64,000 nucleotides of DNA from the NCBI GenBank assembly GCA_030645955.1, contig JAUSMR010000155.1, positions 54,520-118,519 on the forward strand. Reading direction: 5' to 3'. The notes beneath the pieces were generated by a model. The model was not told the origin of the DNA, ran no database searches, and worked only from the letters and a program-made list of their open reading frames with translations. The number at the start of each line of letters is the position of its first letter. Positions within the stretch are counted from its first letter, which is position 1. Of the stretch, positions 1 through 10,408 are shown in pieces. This stretch comes from Gallionella sp. (GTDB lineage Bacteria; Pseudomonadota; Gammaproteobacteria; Burkholderiales; Gallionellaceae). The translations under genes were made by a program, and so were the position numbers.

Positions 1-2952
1 ACGCGGCGCAAGCTCGCCGTGCAACTGCGCAAAATTGCGCGACATGCCAAGCTGGCGGCCGTGCTCGTCCACGATGCGGAAATTCATCAGCAGATGCGGC
101 GGCAACTGCTCCAGACGAAACGCATCCAGTGGCACGTCGAGCTGTTTCTGCTCGCGGATGTAGCGTGCCAGCGACTGTAACAACGGCGTATTAGAGGCGG
201 GCACTTCACGGCAAAATACCGCAGCGAATTCCGGCACCGGCACCAGATTGCGGCGTATTTTTTGCGGCAGCGTCTTGAGCAGTTGCGCCACCTTCTCCGC
301 CAGGATGCCGGGAATCAGCCATTCGCAGCGCGCCGCGCTCACCTGGTTGATGAGCTCCAGCGGAGCGGTGAGGGTGATGCCGTCGTCGTTCTTGCCGGGC
401 GAAAAATTGTAGCCCAATGCAAAGCTGACGCTGTCGATCTTCAATTGCGGCGGAAACTGGTCGGTGGTGATGCCCGCCGCCTCGTGGCGCATCAGGTCGT
501 CTTTTTTCAGATAGAGCAACTTCGTATCATCGCGCTCCGCTTCCTTGCGCCAGTGTTCGAACGCAGCGCCGTTGTGGATATGCGCAGGAACACGGCTGTC
601 GTAAAACGCGAAAATCAGTTCATCGTCTACCAGCACATCGGGACGGCGCGCCTTGTGTTCCAGCGCCTCGATATCGGTGATCAGCTTCTGGTTGTGCGCA
701 AAAAACGGCGCTTGAGTGTTGAATTCGCCTTCGACCAGCGCCTGGCGGATGAATATCTCGCGCGATTCCGCAACATTCATCGGCCCGTAATGCACGCGCT
801 TCCTGGCGTTAAGCAGCAAGCCGTGCAGGGTACTGCGCTCATAGGCGGCAACCTGCGCCGCCTTCTTCTCCCAATGCGGATCGTAGTAATGCCGCTTGAT
901 CAGATGCGCGCCGACTTCTTCCAGCCACTCCGGTTCGATGCGCGCCACGCAACGCGCATACAGGCGATGCGTCTCGATCAGCTCGCCCGCCATCACCCAT
1001 TTGCTGCCTTTTTTTGCCAGCACCGAATTGGGCGCGATAAAGAACTTGATTCCGCGCGCGCCGAGATATTCGTTGCTTTCCACGCTTTTCATGCCGATAT
1101 TGCCGAGCAGTCCGCACAGCAGGGCTTTGTGGATCTGCTCGTAGGTGGCTGGGGTTCGCACCCCATCCCCACCCCAGCCCTCCCCTTGAAGGGGAGGGTG
1201 TGATGCGCGCCCACCGCCACGCTCTCCCCCCTTCAAGGGGGGAGTTGGAGGGGGGAGGGGGGAGACTGCCCGGGCAGCAAACATGCCCATCTCGGCGACT
1301 TGTGCGTGCAATTGCTGGTGCAGTTCGCGCCACTCCCGCAGGCGCAGCGGCGACAGGAAATTTTCCCGGCAGGCTTCGGCCAGCAGCCGGTTGGATTTTT
1401 TGTGCGCCACCGCCTGTTCGAACCACGCCCATATCTTCGGGTAAGCGAGAAAATCGGAACGCTCATCGGCAAAGCGCTTGTGCGCGGCATCCGCCGCCTC
1501 CTGCCGGTCCAGCGGACGCTCGCGCGGGTCCTGCACCGACAGCGCGCTGGCGATGATCAGGATTTCCGTCAGGCAGTGGTACTGCCGCCCGGCCAGCAAC
1601 AGGCGCGCAATCTTCGGGTCGAGCGGAAGTTTTGCGAGTTCATGGCCAAGATGGGTGAGCTGCAACGCTTCATCGATCGCGCCGAGTTCGGCGAGCAACT
1701 GGTAGCCGTCGGCAATCATGCGCGGCGTGGGCGGCTCGAGGAACGGGAACTCGGCGATTTCTCCAAGTTCCAGTGCGCTCATGCGCAGGATGGCGGTCGC
1801 CAGCGACACACGGAAGATCTCCGGGTCGGTAAATTCGACACGCTGCAAAAAATCCGCCTCGTCGTACAAACGTATGCACACGCCGCTCATCACCCGCCCG
1901 CAACGTCCGGCGCGCTGGTTGGCGGCGGCGCGCGAGATTTTTTCGATATGCAATTGCTCGACTTTCTGCCGGATGCTGTAGCGGTTCACCCGCGCCAGCC
2001 CGCAGTCGATCACGTAGCCGATGTTCGGCACGGTCAGCGACGTTTCCGCCACGTTGGTCGCCAGCACCACGCGCCGCTGCGCGCCGGTTTTGAACACCCG
2101 GTCCTGCTCCGCCGCAGACAGCCTCGCAAACAGCGGCAGTACTTCGATACCCCTAGGATGATGCTTGCGCAACACTTCCGCCGTATCGCGAATTTCGCGC
2201 TCGCCGGGCAGGAACACCAGCACATCACCTTTTAATCCGCCAGCCGCCAGTTCATCCAGCGCAGAACTCACCGCCTGCGGGACATCCTGCGCATCGCCTG
2301 CCTCATCCAGTTGCAACGGGTGATAGCGCGTCTCGATCGGGTAGCTGCGCCCGGACACCTCGATCATCAATGCGCCAAAATGCCTGGCGAAGCGGTCTGC
2401 ATCCAGCGTGGCCGAGGTGATGATGAGCTTGAGATCGGGGCGGCGCGGCAGCAGCTGTTTGAGATAACCGAGCAGGAAGTCGATGTTCAGGCTGCGCTCG
2501 TGCGCCTCGTCGATGATCAGCGTGTCGTAATTTTTCAGCAGCGGATCGCTGTGAATTTCCGCCAGCAGGATACCGTCGGTCATCAGCTTAATGCTGGTGT
2601 CCGGCGACACCTTGTCGTGGAAACGCACCTTGTAGCCTACCGCGCCGCCGAGCTCGGTTTTCAGTTCGACCGCGATACGCGTCGCCACCGACCGCGCCGC
2701 CACCCGGCGCGGCTGAGTGTGGCCGATGCAGCCCCGCACACCGCGCCCCAGCGTCAGGCAGATTTTCGGCAACTGCGTGGTCTTGCCCGAGCCGGTTTCG
2801 CCGCACACGATGACCACCTGATTTTCGCCGATGGCGCGCGCCAAATCCGCGCGCTTTTGCACCACCGGCAGATCGGCGGGAAACTCGATCGCGGACAGAG
2901 AATCAAGACGCGCCTTGCGCCGCAAGGCGCTGGCTGATAACACGGTATTCAA
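1..2952 (-). CDS. hrpA: ATP-dependent RNA helicase HrpA (3' end cut by window edge)
   Basis: DEAH-box RNA helicase of the HrpA family, a cytoplasmic NTP-driven RNA unwinding enzyme. About 984 residues are visible; HrpA proteins are usually near 1,300, so the C-terminus lies outside the window. Walker A GETGSGKTT is at residues 51-59, followed by IIDEAHERS, the SAT motif (ITSATLD), TNVAETSLTVP and QRAGRCGRV. The HrpA-specific C-terminal region is recognisable (HKALLCGLLGNIGMKS, then RIEPEWLEEVGAHLIKR). A TTG start at 2952 has GAGG 8 nt upstream; GTG at 2943 is the alternative. A palindromic repeat at 1147-1278 adds about 43 residues in frame. The longest open frames here on the other strand are antisense shadows. 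Confidence 0.95.
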   Translation of the reverse strand, partial: MNTVLSASALRRKARLDSLSAIEFPADLPVVQKRADLARAIGENQVVIVCGETGSGKTTQLPKICLTLGRGVRGCIGHTQPRRVAARSVATRIAVELKTELGGAVGYKVRFHDKVSPDTSIKLMTDGILLAEIHSDPLLKNYDTLIIDEAHERSLNIDFLLGYLKQLLPRRPDLKLIITSATLDADRFARHFGALMIEVSGRSYPIETRYHPLQLDEAGDAQDVPQAVSSALDELAAGGLKGDVLVFLPGEREIRDTAEVLRKHHPRGIEVLPLFARLSAAEQDRVFKTGAQRRVVLATNVAETSLTVPNIGYVIDCGLARVNRYSIRQKVEQLHIEKISRAAANQRAGRCGRVMSGVCIRLYDEADFLQRVEFTDPEIFRVSLATAILRMSALELGEIAEFPFLEPPTPRMIADGYQLLAELGAIDEALQLTHLGHELAKLPLDPKIARLLLAGRQYHCLTEILIIASALSVQDPRERPLDRQEAADAAHKRFADERSDFLAYPKIWAWFEQAVAHKKSNRLLAEACRENFLSPLRLREWRELHQQLHAQVAEMGMFAARAVSPLPPPTPPLKGGERGGGRASHPPLQGEGWGGDGVRTPATYEQIHKALLCGLLGNIGMKSVESNEYLGARGIKFFIAPNSVLAKKGSKWVMAGELIETHRLYARCVARIEPEWLEEVGAHLIKRHYYDPHWEKKAAQVAAYERSTLHGLLLNARKRVHYGPMNVAESREIFIRQALVEGEFNTQAPFFAHNQKLITDIEALEHKARRPDVLVDDELIFAFYDSRVPAHIHNGAAFEHWRKEAERDDTKLLYLKKDDLMRHEAAGITTDQFPPQLKIDSVSFALGYNFSPGKNDDGITLTAPLELINQVSAARCEWLIPGILAEKVAQLLKTLPQKIRRNLVPVPEFAAVFCREVPASNTPLLQSLARYIREQKQLDVPLDAFRLEQLPPHLLMNFRIVDEHGRQLGMSRNFAQLHGELAPR
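1147..1278. repeat. Palindromic repeat pair inserted in frame in hrpA
   Basis: Two GC-rich palindromic units lie back to back, with cores CCTCCCCTTGAAGGGGAGG (about 1178-1199) and CTCCCCCCTTCAAGGGGGGAG (about 1223-1243, of which the CCCCCCTTCAAGGGGGG part is the stem). The hrpA frame reads through as a Pro/Gly-rich segment (PLPPPTPPLKGGERGGG, then HPPLQGEGWGGDG). It lies between EMGMFAARAV and ATYEQIHKAL, where E. coli HrpA has no such segment. There is no stop and no frameshift. Confidence 0.85.
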
Positions 2953-2975
2953 GCTCTAAGCCTCATGAAAGTAAA

Positions 2976-3000
2976 AGGGATTAGCACATGGCTAATCCCT
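2976..3000 (-). terminator. Rho-independent terminator, probably originally of the tRNA
   Basis: A perfect 10-bp stem (AGGGATTAGC / GCTAATCCCT) with a 5-nt loop is followed by TTTTAC on the minus strand. It sits just downstream of the distal tRNA 3' fragment (3006-3052), so it probably terminated the tRNA transcript before the island was inserted. Confidence 0.7.
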
Positions 3001-3005
3001 CTATG

Positions 3006-3052
3006 TAGTGGATTGTGGTGGACTTGAACCACCGGCCAAAGGAATATGTGAC
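3006..3052 (-). pseudogene. Degenerate tRNA 3'-half fragment (distal att-like site)
   Basis: This 47-nt segment matches the 3' half of the CAU tRNA at 8254-8300 with about eight mismatches, including the T-arm core GGTGGTTCAAGTCCACC. No 5' half is present. It is best read as an old attachment-site remnant from integration into the tRNA gene. Confidence 0.75.
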
Positions 3053-3203
3053 CCGTCAATAGCCGTGCATTATAGAGCTATGCAAAACAATAACATCAAA
3101 CGCATCACTGCATATGGGGCAGTCGCGATCTGATTAAAGAGGGGAAGAAAAGAACCGGCGCAAGGTTGGCTCCTGCGATAGCCAGTGATCAGTTCACAAG
3201 AGA

Positions 3204-3590
3204 CTACCGCTTTATACAGGCGAATTTCCACATAATTTCGATGCCGCTGTCGGGCGGGACTGGCTTCCACTTCGTGGTATAAGTGTCGCTATAGACCACT
3301 TTACCACTGCCCATATTTTTAGAGTGCTGCGAGGAAGCACGCCTTCTCGATTTCACTTCCTTGCAGTCGTATTCATGTTGATCCTTCGCCGACAAATACG
3401 CTTCACCCATATCTTTATTAGCCGTCTTAAAGTCAGTCAGTTGCCACATTTTTGCCCTATTGCCCGCCCTTTGAATGGTGGCGGGATCGATGTAGATGGT
3501 CGTGTTTTCATTGCTGGCAATATCTACCCACTCCGCCATCGCACTATTGCTCACAGCGGTTAATAGCATCATCAAAATAACTTTACGCAT
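3204..3590 (-). CDS. Small secreted protein, surface-adhesin-E-like
   Basis: A 128-residue protein with a clear signal peptide (MRKVILMMLLTAVSNSAMA, cleavage before EWVDI). The mature part has WVDIASNENTTIYIDPATI at its start and ends KPVPPDSGIEIMWKFAC. This is the pattern of the small 'surface-adhesin protein E-like' family found in many beta- and gammaproteobacteria; the family assignment is from memory of its layout. Two cysteines (in DCKEV and FACIKR) could form a disulfide in the periplasm. It stands alone between two tRNA fragments (3006 and 3881), which suggests it came with an integrated element. Its role is unknown. Confidence 0.7.
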   Translation of the reverse strand: MRKVILMMLLTAVSNSAMAEWVDIASNENTTIYIDPATIQRAGNRAKMWQLTDFKTANKDMGEAYLSAKDQHEYDCKEVKSRRRASSQHSKNMGSGKVVYSDTYTTKWKPVPPDSGIEIMWKFACIKR

Positions 3591-3880
3591 TGCAATCCCT
3601 TATAAATTGAACTTCAACTGTATATGTAACCGTGCTTCCCTCTGCCTGTCGTCTTCCAACGGGTAGATTTCATGCTGCCACTTTTCCATTCTGCTGGGCG
3701 ATGGGCCAGTCATCCAAAAGGCCGGACTGAATGTATCCTTCTGGTGGAAGCTGGGGCAGGCACTGTCCTTCAGATCAAGTAAAGACGTAGCCTGCCACCA
3801 ACAGGCAACATTGAAGCCGTTGACAGTTTGTTGACAGACAAAATAAGAAAGTGGTTACGCATCGCGCAACCCCTTTGTTT

Positions 3881-3927
3881 TGGTGGGTCATGGTGGACTT
3901 GAACCACCGACCAAAGGATTATGCGTC
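3881..3927 (-). pseudogene. tRNA 3'-half duplicate (att-like direct repeat)
   Basis: Forty-five of 47 nt are identical to 8254-8300, the 3' half of the intact CAU tRNA including the encoded CCA. The D-arm and acceptor 5' strand are missing. Together with 8254-8300 it forms direct repeats about 4.37 kb apart, as left by site-specific integration at a tRNA 3' end. Confidence 0.85.
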
Positions 3928-4591
3928 GCACCAAAGACGCAAGCCATAACACATCAAAACAAATCAAAATCAAATAATCAATCTGTTACAAATATTATAT
4001 CATTCCAGTATGTTCCTGCTTTCGCTGGTTTTTTGCCTGTTAGTGTCCCGCCAGTGCCTCACGGTTGATCCGGCAGGCGGGGTGCATCCTTTGACCAAAA
4101 AGCATGCCCCCCGGTAATGTAAGGGTTCCCAAAGACATTCCTTGACGATGCCCCCTATGGAATTTCTCGGTGGCGCGGAAAAATTTTCCATGCAAGACCT
4201 TAACTTGTCTATTCACCTTCATTGTTCAGTTACGCTTTGCGCGTATGCGCGTGGATGTATTAATGTTTCACTCGCGCGCGTGAATTGTGCAGGGTGCAGC
4301 AAGGATCAACTGGGGAATGTACCAACTGCAGCATTCTTTCTTTTGCAGTACGCATCATTGCGCATAGGGAGCCCCTTGGGGCGGGTGGGGGCGTAAGGCA
4401 GGTGAGGCGGGGAACGAGCAACGCAGTACGAGCCGCCGTAGCCTGATTCGCTGGGCGGGCGGGGGACAAGAAACAAAGGCCATGAGGTGATTTCGACTAG
4501 CTGGTCAAAAAGGCATGGATGCTACCGCATCCCGCCCACCTGACCAGCGTTACTCAAAATTGCACTTCATTCCTGAATTCGCCACTCAATA
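3928..4591. other. Non-coding stretch with a nested hairpin
   Basis: I see no convincing gene in these 660 bases; short open frames lack family resemblance and ribosome sites. At 4500-4548 an 8-bp inverted repeat (GCTGGTCA / TGACCAGC) encloses a smaller perfect hairpin (GGATGC-TACC-GCATCC, 4517-4532). This structure lies just 3' of the minus-strand gene ending at 4592. The part around 4491-4515 weakly resembles the 61-bp repeat family seen elsewhere in the window. Confidence 0.4.
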
Positions 4592-5791
4592 TCATCTTGA
4601 ATCGTCAAACAGGATCTCCAGGCGCATGCTGAACGCAGTGCTGGCCTGAAAAGCCCTATCCTTGGGAAAATGGAGTTGCGGGCTTAATTCAAAGAATAGC
4701 CATTCCTTATGCATTCGGTAACGATAAAACAGCAGCACGACATAATCCATCACTTGAAGTTGCGGATTGCTGACCCCAATCGCGCTCGCCTGATACATAA
4801 AGGCGGAGCGATCATTGATGGTGTGATAAAACGACAGATCCTGACGCAGGTCAAAGTTCCGTTTGTCCCTGAGCCATGTGGCATTACTGGTGGCACGAAA
4901 CAGAAGCTGGGGCCTTATGATTTGCTCCAGGTCAAGCTGGGTGGTTTCACCCAAGCCCAGGGTATTAAACCAATACACAGACTCCGCTGCTTTCAGCTGC
5001 CAGTTACCCACCGGGACTGAATAGCTACCCCTTGCGCGTGCGAAAAGCTTTGGCGGAATTGGAAATTTGATCCCCACATCAGTACTGAAATGCCAGGCGC
5101 GTTCCTCTGCTGCAACAACACGTACCGCCACGGCAACACTCTTGGGCACATTAACTTTATTCTGAAGAGCGGCATTGCCTGGTGGTGGCGTGGCTACAAC
5201 AGCTGCATTTCTCTCGGGATCTGTTTCCACCACCAGACGCAATCGCCCCTCGGTTATAGGCAATCTCAAATTCAGCCTGACGCCAAGATTAAACTTGTTT
5301 TCGCCGCCATATCCATCAACTCTGGCAGTGTCCACCTGAATTACACTTTGGTTGCTCTCCTGGTAATGACGATCACCCCCAAAGAAGCGATCGATATCAC
5401 TTGCGAAGCTGGTAATTTTCGCGGACAAATAATCGCGCGACGTGTCCATCTGATCAAAACTATCGGGTATGGGTGTCGATGGAACAGGTTGCTCTGCCTG
5501 GGGAACAGGTTGCTCTGCCGGGGGAACAGGTTGCTCTGCCGGGGGAACAGGTTGCTCTGCCGGGGGAACAGGTTGCTCTGCCGGGGGAACTGATTGCTCT
5601 GCCGGGGGAACAGGTTGCTCTGCCGGGGGAACTGATTGCTCTGCCGGGGGAACTGATTGCTCTGCCGGGGGAACTGATTGCTCTGCCGGGGGAACAGGTT
5701 GTTCTGCGCCAAACAGTTTCAAGGGAAAAAGCACTGTCATGCCCAACAACAGACCCGGTATTAAGTTGAATCTACGTTTAAAGAAGGACAT
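4592..5791 (-). CDS. Secreted outer-membrane-like protein with ten 7-residue repeats
   Basis: A 399-residue protein of unknown function. An N-terminal signal segment (LIPGLLLGMTVLFPLKLFGA) is followed at residues 32-101 by ten tandem heptads of the form (P/S)VPPAEQ, then by a domain of about 290 residues rich in alternating polar/hydrophobic strands (KFNLGVRLNLRLPITEGRLR; FYRYRMHKEWLFFELSPQLH) and aromatic residues, suggesting a beta-barrel. The heptads look like a flexible Pro/Glu-rich spacer between membrane anchor and barrel. It is followed 17 nt upstream on the same strand by the FGE-sulfatase-like gene, so the two may be co-transcribed. The product assignment beyond 'cell-envelope protein' is inference. 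Confidence 0.65.
   Translation of the reverse strand: MSFFKRRFNLIPGLLLGMTVLFPLKLFGAEQPVPPAEQSVPPAEQSVPPAEQSVPPAEQPVPPAEQSVPPAEQPVPPAEQPVPPAEQPVPPAEQPVPQAEQPVPSTPIPDSFDQMDTSRDYLSAKITSFASDIDRFFGGDRHYQESNQSVIQVDTARVDGYGGENKFNLGVRLNLRLPITEGRLRLVVETDPERNAAVVATPPPGNAALQNKVNVPKSVAVAVRVVAAEERAWHFSTDVGIKFPIPPKLFARARGSYSVPVGNWQLKAAESVYWFNTLGLGETTQLDLEQIIRPQLLFRATSNATWLRDKRNFDLRQDLSFYHTINDRSAFMYQASAIGVSNPQLQVMDYVVLLFYRYRMHKEWLFFELSPQLHFPKDRAFQASTAFSMRLEILFDDSR
5489..5698. repeat. Ten in-frame 21-bp tandem repeats
   Basis: Ten contiguous 21-bp units, each encoding PVPPAEQ or SVPPAEQ on the minus strand; the last unit reads PVPQAEQ. Units differ mostly at one position that swaps Pro and Ser. The unit length keeps the frame whatever the copy number. 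Confidence 0.95.
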
Positions 5792-5808
5792 TGCCCAAAC
5801 TCCCTATG

Positions 5809-6801
5809 TTACGGTAGCATCCTGGCCAGGCGAAATCCGAAGATGCTGAAACGGCGCGTTGGCTTGTTGCTGTGACGTACACCTGCGCGCACGTGTTGCG
5901 GTGAATTGTTCCACGAGCCGCCGCGAAGCGTGCGCTTCGCGCCATCCCCTTGCCGGGCACTGCCGCCAGTCGGGGCACCTTCATAGCTGTCGTGATAACT
6001 GTCTTCCGTCCATTCCCATACATTCCCCAGCATGTCTTTCAGTCCGAATGCATTTGCCTTGAAGCTGCCCACCGGTGCCGTATAGGCAAAACCATCCATG
6101 CATTTATGTACCCACCAGGATGTAGCGCCGTCTATCTGCGCTTGTGCTTTCTCGTCCGCAACATTCGCATATTCGCAGGCCTCATCAGGATTGTCCCCCC
6201 AGTAACGTGAGGTGCTGGTCTTGCCACGGGCAGCGTATTCCCACTCAGCCTCTGTCGGCAGACGGTATCGTTTGCCTGTTTTGCGTGACATCCATTTTGC
6301 ATAGGCTTTGGCATCGTTCCAGTTGATGCAGGCAACAGGGTGCTTGTCGCCTTGTGCGTAGCCAGGTTTGTCCCAGTTGGCACTGCGATCTTCGAAGGTA
6401 CCTTTCTCAAGCGTCCAGCATTTGTCGTCGGTGCTATATTTGGTTGCTTTTGCGAATGCCGCAAACTGGCCCCGGGTGATCTCAGTCTTGCCCAGAGCGA
6501 AGGCGGCAACCTTGACGCGATGCACCGGGCTTTCGTCGTCACCCCGCCCTTTCTCAGTCTCAGAATCGGGCGAACCCATGTCAAAGCTCCCCGAATGGAT
6601 GACCACCATCTCTGGACAGGTTGGACAGTCGCGGAAGATCTTGCCTACTTTGGGTGCTTGTGCAGCTCTAGATGCCTTAGCTGCTTTACCCTGCTTGGTG
6701 ACTTGGGCTTGGGCTTGGGCTTGGGTAGGCATCCACATCAAACAGAAGGTGGCGATGACGAGGCCGAGTAGGTTGCGCATGGGTGCTTTCCTCATTTTCA
6801 A
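5809..6801 (-). CDS. Secreted FGE-sulfatase (SUMF1) family protein
   Basis: A 330-residue protein with a signal peptide (NLLGLVIATFCLMWMPTQAQAQA) and a formylglycine-generating-enzyme/SUMF1 fold domain. Family hallmarks are visible: EMVVIHSGSFDMGSPDSE, HRVKVAAFALGKTEITRGQF, PVACINWNDAKAYAKWMSRK, YRLPTEAEWEYAARG, GNVWEWTEDS and the closing TLRGGSWNN, then FGFRLAR. Many proteins with this fold are not sulfatase activators, and there is no sulfatase nearby. The paired active cysteines of true FGE are not obvious, so a structural or binding role is as likely as catalysis. It lies in the tRNA island, 17 nt upstream of the repeat-bearing membrane protein on the same strand. MRKAP, two codons in, is an alternative start. 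Confidence 0.85.
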   Translation of the reverse strand: MKMRKAPMRNLLGLVIATFCLMWMPTQAQAQAQVTKQGKAAKASRAAQAPKVGKIFRDCPTCPEMVVIHSGSFDMGSPDSETEKGRGDDESPVHRVKVAAFALGKTEITRGQFAAFAKATKYSTDDKCWTLEKGTFEDRSANWDKPGYAQGDKHPVACINWNDAKAYAKWMSRKTGKRYRLPTEAEWEYAARGKTSTSRYWGDNPDEACEYANVADEKAQAQIDGATSWWVHKCMDGFAYTAPVGSFKANAFGLKDMLGNVWEWTEDSYHDSYEGAPTGGSARQGDGAKRTLRGGSWNNSPQHVRAGVRHSNKPTRRFSIFGFRLARMLP

Positions 6802-7073
6802 CGGATTAGTTGATTGAACACTTCCCGTCCATATATCACGGTGGGTTTAAATACATACCGCACTATCTTACAGACTCAATTCATCGCGAATATTTTCTGA
6901 GGGTTTCGCCAGACAATCTGTGCGGTAGCGCACTTAGCAGGATGCTAATCTCTTGCATCACCATCTGCGGCCTCAGTGAGTGTTGGTTGGTTGCTGGCTA
7001 AGACTGGCAGGAGTGGCTCCGCTAGTTTGGACAGTATTTCCCATTTCTTAAGTGGAAGCCTTGCGGTTAATGC

Positions 7074-7208
7074 CTACGCTGCTTTTTGCATTGCAGGTAG
7101 GTTGTCGAAGTAGAACTCATCCGGCGTTTTGTCGTCAAGCGCCGTATGCGGTCTGTTCTGGTTGTAGAACTTGAAATATTTCTCCAAGCCCCGCTTTGCA
7201 TCACTCAC
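7074..7208 (-). pseudogene. IS3-family transposase C-terminal remnant
   Basis: Only the last 44 codons of an IS3-type OrfB integrase-core transposase remain, with the diagnostic ending FKFYNQNRPHTALDDKTPDE followed by FYFDNLPAM. No upstream catalytic DDE region is present. A likely IS end follows at about 7030-7060 (TGGACAGTATTTCCC). The fragment abuts and truncates the methylase gene at 7205. Confidence 0.85.
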
Positions 7209-8134
7209 GCTGCAGGATAATCATACTTAACCAATGTTTCCCAAATATGGTAGTACCGCGAATACTGATCCTTTGTGTAGGGCGGATCTGCATAGACCAC
7301 AGACGGTTTTTGCTTTGTCATTGATAGGCGCTGAAGTAAAGAAAGGCTATCCATATTGAATACCCTATTCTTTTTTCGCCAGTTTTTTGAACCCGCAGGC
7401 TTTAAGTTAAGCGTGCACTCCAACCAAGCATCCCAAACACTTCGTTGTCGTTTGGTTATATAGCCCCTCGCATTGTTCTCGTTGATATTCAAATATTGCG
7501 CAAAATGACCGGTTGTGGTCGCAACTTTCACGACGGCATGGCTCAGTGAAATAAGCAACCATCTTGACTCATCGGGTAGCAATAGTCCGCGCTCTTCACA
7601 TTGGGCGATCGCGTAGCGTATTGAATCTATCTCTACAGACTGAGCAAATCCAAAATAGCCATCGGAAAAGGTTATCGTGAACAGGCAATATGGGAAAAGT
7701 TTAGGTTGGTTGTTCAGGTGGCAACGAATCTCGTTTAGGTATGAATAATTTCCGACATGCGCTGCATTCTCAAGGTACTCTTTCATTGCTTGAAAAGTGT
7801 TGTCTGATATAGCACTTGCTTCCAAATTCAACCGTTTAGAAAATCGTCGAGTTAACTCTTCTTTATTTGCATAGTAAAACGGGGCAACTGCGCTAATTAT
7901 TTCCTCTTGCGAGGGCGGTGATACTTCCGAAGTAAACAGCGCGTTTGCCACTTCTGACGGGAAAACTTGTATGTCGTTGTTCCATACATTGCGCCTTTCG
8001 CCTACCGCCTGCCCTATTGCACACATCCCAGAAAATGCATCAAGGGTAATTCCTGGCTTTGCAGAACAAATAATGTCGGCAACCATCGGCGCAATATCGC
8101 GCTTGGTTCCCATGTATGGGATCGAAAGTATCAT
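7205..8134 (-). pseudogene. D12-type DNA adenine methyltransferase, 3'-truncated
   Basis: The 309-residue open frame starts ILSIPYMGTKRDIAPMVADI and has the SAM-binding motif DAFSGMCAIG (residues about 32-41) and catalytic motif DPPYTKDQYSRYYHIWETL near the end. These are marks of D12-class (Dam-like) N6-adenine methyltransferases. The frame stops after VKYDYPAA, where the last codons already belong to the IS3 remnant; family members continue for several tens of residues after DPPY. Loss of activity is therefore likely. Base composition is AT-richer than the flanking chromosome. The 5' end lies about 120 nt from the tRNA 3' end. Confidence 0.85.
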
Positions 8135-8220
8135 TCTTTAGTTGTATCCTCATTCGGAGCTTCAACACGCCAACAAGCATCTGCTCAAAGGTCTACTAAT
8201 GGTCTACTAACTCAAAAACA

Positions 8221-8246
8221 AAAGGCCTGCATTTCTGCAAGCCTTT
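8221..8246 (-). terminator. Terminator after the CAU tRNA
   Basis: Imperfect long stem AAAGGCTTGCA / TGCAGGCCTTT with a GAAA loop, followed on the minus strand by TTGTTTTTG. It lies about 8 nt after the encoded CCA. Confidence 0.7.
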
Positions 8247-8253
8247 GATTTTA

Positions 8254-8330
8254 TGGTGGGTCGTGGTGGACTTGAACCACCGACCAAAGGATTATGAGTC
8301 CTCTGCTCTAACCAACTGAGCTAACGACCC
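8254..8330 (-). tRNA. tRNA with CAU anticodon (tRNA-Ile2 or elongator Met)
   Basis: A complete cloverleaf with CCA encoded: acceptor GGGTCGT/ACGACCC, D-arm GCTCAGTTGGTTAGAGC, anticodon loop CTCATAA (anticodon CAT), and T-arm GGTGG-TTCAAGT-CCACC. The CAT anticodon fits either the lysidine-modified tRNA-Ile2 or elongator tRNA-Met; the body GGGTCGTTAGCTCAG and TTGGTCG favour Ile2 but do not prove it. The 3' half is duplicated at 3881 and 3006, marking it as an integration target. Confidence 0.9.
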
Positions 8331-8339
8331 GAAAAAGAT

Positions 8340-10277
<1,938 letters not shown>

Positions 10278-10408
10278 GTTCATATTCCTAAATTGCGTAA
10301 GGCCCAAAATGCGTTAATGGCCGCAGAAAAGCGGCGGATTATACCTGATTCCGGCAGGCTTTTCCTATCCTGATCTGATTTTTGCCAGTCTCATTAGATG
10401 GTTAACGT

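Larger units (their letters stand above)
3881..8300. mobile_element. Degenerate tRNA-integrated island, about 4.4 kb
   Basis: The region is bounded by 47-bp direct repeats of the tRNA 3' half (3881-3927 and 8254-8300). It contains an outer-membrane-like protein with tandem repeats, an FGE-sulfatase family protein, an IS3 transposase remnant and a truncated adenine methylase. The methylase is visibly more AT-rich than neighbouring housekeeping genes. No integrase gene is left, so the element is probably an immobile remnant. The second, more diverged fragment at 3006 implies at least two integration events. Confidence 0.7.

Noticed and set aside
1147..1278. hrpA disrupted by the repeat (pseudogene)
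   Set aside because: Translation by hand shows the frame continues from EMGMFAARAV through the repeat to HKALLCGLLGNIG with no stop.
262..2235. Plus-strand frames of about 310 codons opposite hrpA
   Set aside because: The minus-strand frame carries all DEAH helicase motifs and runs open through the repeat; the plus-strand frames do not resemble proteins.
3770..4469. Several 60-85 codon frames between the island genes
   Set aside because: They have no ribosome sites, no family likeness, and overlap the tRNA fragment or hairpins.
5489..5698. CRISPR array
   Set aside because: The 21-bp units are contiguous with no spacers, and they are in frame in a coding gene.
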